Assembly: GCA_013140465.1 (NCBI GenBank) | Contig: JABFST010000246.1 | Coordinates: 1 to 5,243 of the forward strand | DNA: 5,243 nucleotides | From: Methylococcaceae bacterium | Lineage (GTDB): Bacteria; Pseudomonadota; Gammaproteobacteria; Methylococcales; Methylomonadaceae | Reading direction: 5' to 3' | Shown here: positions 1 through 4,588 of the stretch, in pieces | Numbering within the stretch: the stretch's first letter is position 1 | How the letters are laid out: every line of letters begins with the position of its first letter | Program-made: the position numbers and the translations under genes | The notes under the pieces: generated by a model | What the model saw: only the letters and a program-made list of their open reading frames with translations | Database searches by the model: none | Told to the model about the DNA's origin: nothing

Positions 1-292
1 GTTTATGGCCGGGTTGCGCGGTAATCACCAGCACGGGCAAATAACCGTCGGCATCAATGTCCTTCAGGCTGTCCATGACCTGAAAGCCATCAAAACCTGG
101 CATTAACAGATCCAGCAAAATCAAATCATAATGATGGCTGTCATGTAACGGGTAAACCTGCCTAGGGTCTGTCGTTGAACTCACATTGCGGTAGCCCGCG
201 TCGCGTAAGATTTCCTCCAACAACAGCACATTTGCCGCTTGGTCATCGACGATCAAAATACTGGCATTTAAAATGGCTTGTTCGCTAATCAT
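1..292 (-). CDS. Response regulator receiver domain protein, partial (C-terminus beyond window)
   Basis: The first 97 residues of a CheY-like receiver protein are visible; the reading frame runs off the left edge, so any output domain is unknown. The receiver landmarks are present: an acidic pair D16-D17 after strand beta1 (SILIVDD), the likely phospho-acceptor D61 in LILLDLLMPGFDG, and the conserved threonine T91 in LVITAQ. The conserved lysine would fall just past the edge. The protein should accept a phosphoryl group from a histidine kinase in the cytoplasm. It lies 79 bp downstream of the hybrid kinase gene on the same strand, so that kinase is the natural partner (inference). The ATG at 290-292 is the only start ahead of beta1, although its ribosome-binding site is poor (a GGA about 9 bases upstream). 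It could be a single-domain regulator or the front of a longer protein such as a GGDEF, HD-GYP or kinase fusion. Confidence 0.9.
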   Translation of the reverse strand, partial: MISEQAILNASILIVDDQAANVLLLEEILRDAGYRNVSSTTDPRQVYPLHDSHHYDLILLDLLMPGFDGFQVMDSLKDIDADGYLPVLVITAQPGHK

Positions 293-371
293 GGTCGTGT
301 CCGGTGTTAAGTCTGTCAGTTATTGCGTGCTTGTCGCGGCTCAAGCCGCTGCCACGATTTTTTATGAACCC

Positions 372-3158
372 CTATTTTGTGCGGGTCGGGGGTTTTTGGG
401 GTAAGGCGTTGTTGTGCTTAAGGGCCAAATCCAAGGTATCCATAAACTCATTCACCTTAATGGGTTTGGTCAAATAACTAAAAAAGCCAGCTTGCATCCC
501 TTTGACAACATCTTGCGGCATGGCGTTGGCACTGAGCGCAAGCACGGGAATATGTGCTGTTAACGGGTCTTTTAATAATATCTGCATCGCGGTAATACCG
601 CTGATGCCGGGTAAATTAATGTCCATCAGGATAACATCAGGTTGCTGTTTGCGTGCCAGCTCAATGCCTTTATAGCCATCCGCTGCGGTCAATAAGTCCA
701 GTTCGGGCCGACCTGCCAATAAGGATTGCATTAACAGCAAATTAGCCGGATTGTCTTCCACGCACAACACCGTATAGCGCCGTGGCGGTGCAGTTTCGGT
801 GTGCACATGTTCTGTGGAGGATGACGGCAGCTTAGGCGGCGCAAGTTTGGGGGCAAAGCTGGCGTTTAGCTCCAACCAAAACACACTGCCGACACCGACA
901 ACACTGTCTACGCCAATAGTGCCGCCCATCAGTTCAATCAGGCGCTTGCTGACCACCAAGCCTATGCCCGTGCCTTCTTGTGCGCCATTTTCTTGCCCCA
1001 AACGGTTAAACGGTTGGAACAAATGCGCCTGTTGTTGGCTAGACAGCCCTGCACCTAAATCTTGCACGCTAATGCGTATGCGTCCGCCGATATTGGCACT
1101 ACAGCGCACCGTGACAGTGCCGCCCAAGCAATTGTATTTGATGGCATTGGTCAGCAAGTTAATCAGTGCCTGTTTAAGGCGGGTGCGATCGGCCTCAACA
1201 TAACGCGGGCTGTGCAATAACGGAAATTGTAGGCGGATATTGCTTTGTTGCGCTTGTGCCGTCACCATCGCCAAACAATCGTCAAGCACGTCGTTTAACA
1301 GCACGGGTTCTGGCGATAACGACAGCCGCCCCGATTCAATAATCGCCAAATCCAAAATTTCGTTAATCAAGTCCAACAAATACCAGCCCGATTGCAGGAT
1401 TTGCCCTATCCCTAGTTTTTGGCTGGGGGTCAAGCTGGCGGCATTGGCATCCATTAATTGCGCAAAACCTAAAATGGCATTTAATGGCGAGCGCAGTTCA
1501 TGGCTCATACTGGACAGAAAGTCCGACTTTGCCAAATTGGCTGTATCCGCCACCGCGCGTGCGTCTTCGAGTTCGGCATTTTTGGCTTGCAGCTGTTGGT
1601 AAAGCAAGGCGCGTTCCGCCTCGGCCTCTTTGCGTGCGGTATTGTCGCGTAAAATCCCGGTAAAAAACCGCTGTCCGCCCAAGTCCATTTCGCTGATGGC
1701 CATTTCCAGAGGGAACAGTTTGCCGTTTTTGCGCTGCCCCATCACCTCGCGGCTGAGGCCACAGTCATCAGCTTGTGCTTGTGCGTATTCTAAGCACATA
1801 TCGCAGGGATTGGCTTTAAAATCGGGGATCAGCACATTAATATGCGTGCCGATCAGGGCATCGCTAGGGTAGCCGAACATGCGCTCGGTGGCAGGATTGA
1901 CCGATGCAATCAAGCCGCCGCAGCTATGCAAAGTGATAATACCATCGACAACAGTATTAAACACCGAATGCACCAGCGCCGCGCTGTCGCGTAATTGCTG
2001 TTGCGCCTGATATTCAGCGGTCACATTACGGAACACCAGCACCGCGCCTATCACCTCGCCGGTTTTGGCGCGGATCGGGGCACAACTGTCGGCAATGGCA
2101 TATTCAATACCGCTACGCGCAATTAAAATCGTGTGGTTAGCCAAGCCTTGCACGGTGCCACGCGCCAACGCCGCCATAATCGGTATCGTGGCGGCGAGTC
2201 GGGTTTCTTGGCTGATGATATGGAAAATTTCATCCACCTTGCGGCCTTTTGCGTCCGCTTCTGTCCAGCCCGTCAGTAGTTCGGCAACCGGGTTGAGCAG
2301 CGTGACGCACGCCTCGACATCGGTGGCAATCACCGCATCACCTATCGATTTAAGGGTGACGGACAGTTTTTCTTCATTGGCTTGTAAGGTGTTGTTGGCC
2401 TCTGTCAACAAGGTGTTGGACTGCTCTTGCAAGATCAGTAAATCTTGGGTTTTTAGGTGCACCAAGTGGCTAACGTGTTGTTTGGCTTGCAGATAAATCA
2501 AATAGGCAAACCATAAGGCAAAGCACACTGTCGTTAGGCTGGCGGCGACCATAATGCCAAACAGGCGCAGTAGCGTGGCTTGGAATTGGGCTTCATTTTC
2601 CGCTAAACGCCGTTCCTCAATCGCCACAAAGCCCGCCATTTCCGTGCGTATCGCATCCATAATGAGCCGACCTTGGATTTCATCGCCCAGCTCAGGTGCA
2701 GGCAGGATGGGGACAGCATTGCGGTTGACGATGGCTTTCGCCATGCTCGCCATTTTTGCGGAGAATAAAGGGATGAGGCGGGTGAGGTGGGTTTTGGCCT
2801 CGGGTATTAAGGTGATGTTACTTAAGCTTTGCAAATGTTTATCTAAATACTGCTGGGCTTTTAGATAAGGCGTTAAGAATACCTGTTCACCCGTCAGTGC
2901 ATAACCGCGTTGTCCGGTTTCGGCATCGCGCAGTTCAGACAGCAAGTCATTGGCTTGATTGATAATCGTATAAGAAAATTTGCGTGCTTCAGCGGCGGCC
3001 TCAATTTCCCTAAACGCCGTAAAAGCAATCAACAAGCCCGCCAACAACATCAGCCCTGTCACCGTGAACGCCGCGATAGCCCGGTTGCGCGCGATCATTT
3101 CGAGTTTACCCGCAAGGTTGATGGCATGGTTAATTGGGATAGGGGGTTCATGGTTCAC
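372..3158 (-). CDS. Hybrid sensor histidine kinase (TM-CHASE3-TM-PAS-PAS-HisKA-HATPase-REC)
   Basis: Inner-membrane hybrid kinase of 928 residues. Order: TM helix about 27-49; periplasmic CHASE3-type domain about 55-195 with the hallmark ETGQRGYALTG (80-90); TM helix about 197-223; a helical linker; PAS1 about 262-378; PAS2 about 392-506; coiled segment 508-545; HisKA with phospho-acceptor H553 in SHELRSP; an ATPase domain with N-box N667/N671, DLGAG (700-704) and GTGIGL (729-734); and a C-terminal receiver with E801/D802, phospho-acceptor D846, S876 and K898. All catalytic residues needed for autophosphorylation and transfer to its own receiver are present. No Hpt domain is visible. PAS2 resembles the FixL-type PAS in its sequence end (QRKNG, FFTGILRD) but has cysteine where FixL has its haem-ligating histidine. 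The start used is a GTG at 3156-3158 without a clear Shine-Dalgarno. An in-frame ATG at 3096-3098 (residue 21) is an alternative that keeps TM1. It lies 21 bp after the regulator gene and is probably co-transcribed with it. The signal sensed is unknown. Confidence 0.95.
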   Translation of the reverse strand: MNHEPPIPINHAINLAGKLEMIARNRAIAAFTVTGLMLLAGLLIAFTAFREIEAAAEARKFSYTIINQANDLLSELRDAETGQRGYALTGEQVFLTPYLKAQQYLDKHLQSLSNITLIPEAKTHLTRLIPLFSAKMASMAKAIVNRNAVPILPAPELGDEIQGRLIMDAIRTEMAGFVAIEERRLAENEAQFQATLLRLFGIMVAASLTTVCFALWFAYLIYLQAKQHVSHLVHLKTQDLLILQEQSNTLLTEANNTLQANEEKLSVTLKSIGDAVIATDVEACVTLLNPVAELLTGWTEADAKGRKVDEIFHIISQETRLAATIPIMAALARGTVQGLANHTILIARSGIEYAIADSCAPIRAKTGEVIGAVLVFRNVTAEYQAQQQLRDSAALVHSVFNTVVDGIITLHSCGGLIASVNPATERMFGYPSDALIGTHINVLIPDFKANPCDMCLEYAQAQADDCGLSREVMGQRKNGKLFPLEMAISEMDLGGQRFFTGILRDNTARKEAEAERALLYQQLQAKNAELEDARAVADTANLAKSDFLSSMSHELRSPLNAILGFAQLMDANAASLTPSQKLGIGQILQSGWYLLDLINEILDLAIIESGRLSLSPEPVLLNDVLDDCLAMVTAQAQQSNIRLQFPLLHSPRYVEADRTRLKQALINLLTNAIKYNCLGGTVTVRCSANIGGRIRISVQDLGAGLSSQQQAHLFQPFNRLGQENGAQEGTGIGLVVSKRLIELMGGTIGVDSVVGVGSVFWLELNASFAPKLAPPKLPSSSTEHVHTETAPPRRYTVLCVEDNPANLLLMQSLLAGRPELDLLTAADGYKGIELARKQQPDVILMDINLPGISGITAMQILLKDPLTAHIPVLALSANAMPQDVVKGMQAGFFSYLTKPIKVNEFMDTLDLALKHNNALPQKPPTRTK

Positions 3159-3179
3159 CTGTAGGTTGGCATAAAGGGC

Positions 3180-3917
3180 TTAGCTGTTGTAGTCCGGTTG
3201 GGGAGCCAGCAAACGCCCGAATTCTTTCTTGACCACTTGATAGCATTCGCACGCGTAAGATTCTAAGCGGATGCGGTCTAACACCGTAATATGGCCCCGG
3301 CGATAACTGATTAAGCCTAAGCGTTGTAAATTGCCCGCCGCTTCGGTAATGCCTTCACGGCGCACCCCTAACTTGCTGGCAATCAATTCTTGGGTAATGC
3401 TCAGCTCGTTAGTGGGCAAGCGATCCAGCGTCAATAACAGCCAACGGCACAGTTGTTGTTCTATGGTGTGGTGGCGGTTACACACCGCTGTTTGCGACAT
3501 TTGCGTCATCAACGCTTGGGTGTAGCGTAACATCAATCGCAACATGGCATCGGCGCGGTTGAATTCAGCTATCATCACCCGACTTTTCAAGCGGTAAGCA
3601 TAGCCCGCCGTTTGTACCGTCGCCAAGCTGGGCGTGGTGTTGCCGCCCATAAACAAGGCTATGCCCAAAACTCCTTCGTTACCAACACCGGCAATTTCCG
3701 CCGAAGCCCCGTTTTCCAGCACATAATGCAAAGAAATAATCGCGGTCGTCGGAAAATACATCGCGTGCAAAATACCGCCGGATTCGTACAAAACCTGACC
3801 TAGCGACAGCGGGACTAACTCCAGATACGGTTTAATCCGCTCAAAGCTTTCCGCAGGTAAGGCCGCCAGCAAATGGTTTTGCAACGGCGAGGGCAGGGGG
3901 ATGGTGTGTTCTTGCAT
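3180..3917 (-). CDS. Crp/Fnr-family transcriptional regulator
   Basis: A 245-residue protein with the Crp/Fnr plan: an N-terminal cyclic-nucleotide-binding-type beta-roll (about 14-120), a long dimerisation helix (about 122-148), and a C-terminal winged helix (about 150-215) with the helix-turn-helix around ELIASKLGVRREGITEAAG. It should bind DNA as a dimer. The ligand is not obvious. The beta-roll lacks the Arg-Ser pair that contacts cAMP phosphate in E. coli CRP (here the region reads NTTPSLATVQTAG), and there is no N-terminal cysteine cluster as in FNR. Cysteines are at 146, 157, 223 and 225 only. It is the first gene of a likely operon with the hybrid kinase (21 bp gap) and the receiver protein. 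The ATG at 3915-3917 precedes the fold properly; upstream there is only a weak GAGA ribosome-binding element. A 17-bp inverted repeat with a nested AAACGTTT palindrome lies about 55 bp upstream and could be a control site. Function beyond transcription regulator cannot be assigned. Confidence 0.93.
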   Translation of the reverse strand: MQEHTIPLPSPLQNHLLAALPAESFERIKPYLELVPLSLGQVLYESGGILHAMYFPTTAIISLHYVLENGASAEIAGVGNEGVLGIALFMGGNTTPSLATVQTAGYAYRLKSRVMIAEFNRADAMLRLMLRYTQALMTQMSQTAVCNRHHTIEQQLCRWLLLTLDRLPTNELSITQELIASKLGVRREGITEAAGNLQRLGLISYRRGHITVLDRIRLESYACECYQVVKKEFGRLLAPQPDYNS

Positions 3918-3971
3918 GTAGGGTTCTCTATAGGTGCAAGCAAGTGGGTTGGGTGTGGGTGCTTATTGACG

Positions 3972-4025
3972 GGAGTAAAACGGCTTTAAACGTTTTAAGG
4001 GGCGGCACTAAAGCCCTTTTACTCC
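3972..4025. terminator. 17-bp inverted repeat, candidate bidirectional terminator
   Basis: GGAGTAAAACGGCTTTA at 3972-3988 pairs with TAAAGCCCTTTTACTCC at 4009-4025: 16 of 17 positions are complementary, with one C/C mismatch and a 20-base loop. Seen as a 7-bp GGCTTTA/TAAAGCC core, it has an A run on one side and a T run on the other in both orientations, the layout of a bidirectional rho-independent terminator. The position, between the end of the outer-membrane protein gene and the regulator gene, fits that role. The T runs (four bases) are short and the loop is large, so an operator or a leader-RNA structure for the regulator is a real alternative. Confidence 0.4.
3984..3999. promoter_or_regulatory. 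AAACGTTT-centred palindrome, possible regulator binding site
   Basis: CTTTAAACGTTTTAAG is symmetric at 14 of 16 positions around the central CG. It overlaps the left arm of the 17-bp inverted repeat, so the two could not fold at once in RNA. Crp-family proteins bind two-fold symmetric sites of about this size and often control their own gene; this one lies about 70 bp upstream of the regulator start. It does not match the known CRP or FNR consensus. Assignment as an operator is inference only. Confidence 0.2.
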
Positions 4026-4054
4026 ACCCCCGTTGCATAGTTGTGGCTGCTTGC

Positions 4055-4071
4055 GTCGGGTTACGCTGACG
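4055..4071. repeat. Left half of an interrupted palindromic repeat
   Basis: GTCGGGTTACGCTGACG. The 9-bp arm GTCGGGTTA is the exact reverse complement of TAACCCGAC at 4570-4578, on the far side of the putative mobile element. Joined through the shared CTGACG the two halves make one 27-bp stem-loop with 9-bp arms. Palindromes of this kind recur in intergenic regions of many bacteria; that is from memory and not checked here. Confidence 0.6.
4066..4071. repeat. Left copy of 6-bp target-site duplication (CTGACG)
   Basis: CTGACG sits directly outside the left terminal inverted repeat and is repeated exactly at 4563-4568, directly outside the right one. This is what a transposition event leaves behind. 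Confidence 0.65.
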
Positions 4072-4083
4072 AGACTGTGAAAG
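4072..4083 (+). repeat. Left terminal inverted repeat of the putative element
   Basis: AGACTGTGAAAG. It matches the reverse complement of the right end at 11 of 12 positions; the single mismatch is at position 9 (A here, C in the other end). Confidence 0.65.
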
Positions 4084-4129
4084 AATTAACGGGCTTCCCG
4101 TTTAAGCTGGGACAGTTTGGGTGTCGTTC

Positions 4130-4179
4130 GCTGAGCGGAGTCGAAGCGAATCCCGCCGCTGGCTTCGGCTCCGCTCAGC
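4130..4179. repeat. Hairpin of first module (REP-like)
   Basis: GCTGAGCGGAGTCGAAGC at 4130-4147 pairs with GCTTCGGCTCCGCTCAGC at 4162-4179, 17 of 18 positions, leaving a 14-base loop. The 5' arm is identical to the 5' arm of the second module at 4387-4404. The palindromic, GC-rich, intergenic character is that of REP-like elements. Confidence 0.75.
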
Positions 4180-4240
4180 CAACGGCTCCGCTCAGCCAAC
4201 GGCTCCGCTCAGCCAACGGCTCCGCTCAGCCAACGGCTCC
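4167..4240. repeat. Tandem array, 17-bp unit, four copies plus a decayed fifth
   Basis: GGCTCCGCTCAGCCAAC is repeated exactly at 4167-4183, 4184-4200, 4201-4217 and 4218-4234, followed by GGCTCC and a shortened TCAG remnant that looks like a fifth copy missing GC. The first unit is the outer part of the 3' arm of the preceding hairpin, so the array grew by copying that arm. Lack of divergence between units implies recent expansion. Confidence 0.9.
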
Positions 4241-4288
4241 TCAGTCCCGCTTTAAGTGAGTAGCCGAATTAACGTAAGCTTGCTCATC

Positions 4289-4316
4289 GGAGCGAAAAAA
4301 CATGTTTTTTCACTCC
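4289..4316. repeat. 28-bp palindrome (GGAG-n-GAAAAAACATGTTTTTTC-n-CTCC)
   Basis: A perfect 18-bp palindrome, centred at 4302/4303, is extended by GGAG and CTCC after one mismatched pair. It lies between the two repeat modules, close to the middle of the putative element. The A and T runs resemble a terminator stem but no separate T tract follows on either strand. It could extrude as a cruciform or bind a symmetric protein. Confidence 0.7.
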
Positions 4317-4339
4317 AGTCTCTACTTAAAACAAAGGTT

Positions 4340-4385
4340 TACGGTAACTATTCAGAGCGACTTCTAATAAGTCAAATTTACCGTA
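4340..4385. repeat. Nested hairpin ahead of the second array
   Basis: TACGGTAA (4340-4347) is the exact reverse complement of TTACCGTA (4378-4385). Between them GACTT (4359-4363) and AAGTC (4369-4373) form a shorter inner stem with loop CTAAT. Together they could fold as a two-tier hairpin that ends right where the second module begins. Confidence 0.45.
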
Positions 4386-4386
4386 G

Positions 4387-4432
4387 GCTGAGCGGAGTCG
4401 AAGCCGATTTGTTCGCTTCGACTCCGCTCAGC
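4387..4432. repeat. Hairpin of second module (perfect 18-bp arms)
   Basis: GCTGAGCGGAGTCGAAGC at 4387-4404 is the exact reverse complement of GCTTCGACTCCGCTCAGC at 4415-4432, with a 10-base loop. The same 5' arm occurs exactly at 4130-4147, in the same orientation, so the two modules are copies of one element. Confidence 0.85.
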
Positions 4433-4480
4433 GAACGGCTGTTCCGCTCAGCGAACGGCTGTTCCGCTCAGCGAACGGCT
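4421..4480. repeat. Tandem array, 20-bp unit, three copies
   Basis: GTTCCGCTCAGCGAACGGCT is exact at 4441-4460 and 4461-4480; the first copy at 4421-4440 differs at its first two bases because it is the end of the hairpin's 3' arm. A further GTT follows. The unit aligns with the 17-bp unit of the first array apart from a 3-base GTT insertion and one C/G change, so the two arrays expanded independently from related seeds. Confidence 0.9.
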
Positions 4481-4550
4481 GTTGTGCCCCGGATGCTGAA
4501 TAGTTACGGTTTACGAAAATAAACAACACCTCTTGTGAGTATTTGAAACA

Positions 4551-4562
4551 CTTGCACAGTCT
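4551..4562 (-). repeat. Right terminal inverted repeat of the putative element
   Basis: CTTGCACAGTCT on the plus strand; its reverse complement AGACTGTGCAAG matches the left end at 11 of 12 positions, including the outer 8. Confidence 0.65.
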
Positions 4563-4568
4563 CTGACG
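4563..4568. repeat. Right copy of 6-bp target-site duplication (CTGACG)
   Basis: Exact direct copy of 4066-4071, starting at the base after the right terminal inverted repeat. Confidence 0.65.
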
Positions 4569-4578
4569 CTAACCCGAC
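4563..4578. repeat. Right half of the interrupted palindromic repeat
   Basis: CTGACGCTAACCCGAC. Its TAACCCGAC arm pairs exactly with GTCGGGTTA at 4055-4063. It ends 10 bp before the stop codon of the outer-membrane protein gene (that is, downstream of the gene in its own direction), a common place for such palindromes. Confidence 0.6.
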
Positions 4579-4588
4579 CTACAAATAC

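Larger units (their letters stand above)
4101..4255. repeat. Imperfect inverted repeat enclosing the first array
   Basis: TTTAAGCTGGGACAG at 4101-4115 and CAGTCCCGCTTTAA at 4242-4255 are complementary at about 12 of 15 positions with one bulge. They would bring the two ends of the first repeat module together. The match is loose enough that it may be fortuitous. Confidence 0.3.
4341..4510. repeat. 15-bp inverted repeat enclosing the second array
   Basis: ACGGTAACTATTCAG at 4341-4355 and CTGAATAGTTACGGT at 4496-4510 are complementary at 14 of 15 positions. They bracket the second hairpin/tandem module. The left arm is shared with the nested hairpin at 4340-4385, so the two structures compete. 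Confidence 0.6.
4072..4562. mobile_element. Putative 491-bp non-autonomous mobile element (MITE-like)
   Basis: The ends are AGACTGTGAAAG (4072-4083) and CTTGCACAGTCT (4551-4562). They are inverted copies, with the outer 8 bp perfect and 11 of 12 matching overall. A 6-bp direct repeat, CTGACG, abuts both ends. Deleting the element with one CTGACG restores a single palindromic repeat with arms GTCGGGTTA and TAACCCGAC, which gives a plausible empty site. No transposase or other gene is inside, so movement would depend on a transposase elsewhere in the genome. The interior carries two related hairpin plus tandem-repeat modules and a 28-bp palindrome. The parent insertion-sequence family is not identified from these ends. 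The alternative is that the matching ends are just an extended arm of an intergenic hairpin; the duplication placed exactly at the end of the inverted repeat argues against that. Confidence 0.65.
3918..4588. other. 671-bp gene-free intergenic region, rich in palindromic repeats
   Basis: This stretch separates the outer-membrane protein gene (stop at 4589) from the regulator gene (start at 3917); both are on the minus strand. I see no credible protein gene. Open frames on the plus strand here are translations of the short repeats and cross the edge of the mobile element. From left to right it contains the regulator's leader (3918-3971), a 17-bp inverted repeat (3972-4025), about 30 bp without visible structure, half of an old palindromic repeat (4055-4071), a 491-bp putative mobile element with two hairpin/tandem-repeat modules (4072-4562), the other half of the old repeat (4563-4578), and about 10 bp before the stop codon. 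I found no convincing sigma-70 promoter for the regulator gene. Confidence 0.8.

Noticed and set aside
336..349. Small hairpin GCGGC-TCAA-GCCGC between kinase and receiver genes, as a terminator
   Set aside because: Only a 5-bp stem; no T run follows it on the minus strand where the genes are, and the T run on the plus strand is 9 bases away with no plus-strand gene to end.
799..3174. Several plus-strand open frames of 64-143 codons opposite the kinase gene
   Set aside because: They are antisense to a full-length kinase with all domains intact, have low-complexity Ser/Ala/Cys-rich products and no recognisable domain.
3331..3803. Two short plus-strand open frames opposite the regulator gene
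   Set aside because: Antisense shadows of an intact Crp-family gene; no family resemblance.
3918..3960. TATAGA near 3927-3932 as a -10 box for the regulator
   Set aside because: No matching -35 at 16-18 bp (the region is C-rich on that strand) and it would leave almost no leader.
4130..4483. CRISPR array
   Set aside because: The 17- and 20-bp units are directly adjacent with no unique spacers between them, and no cas gene is present.
4041..4522. Two plus-strand open frames of 72 and 88 codons in the intergenic region
   Set aside because: The products are translations of the tandem repeats (SAQPTAP-type strings), one crosses the left edge of the mobile element, and neither has a convincing ribosome-binding site.
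4518..4562. Terminator after the outer-membrane protein gene
   Set aside because: The AGTATTTGAAACACT symmetry has too small a loop and no T run; it is better read as the inner end of the mobile element.
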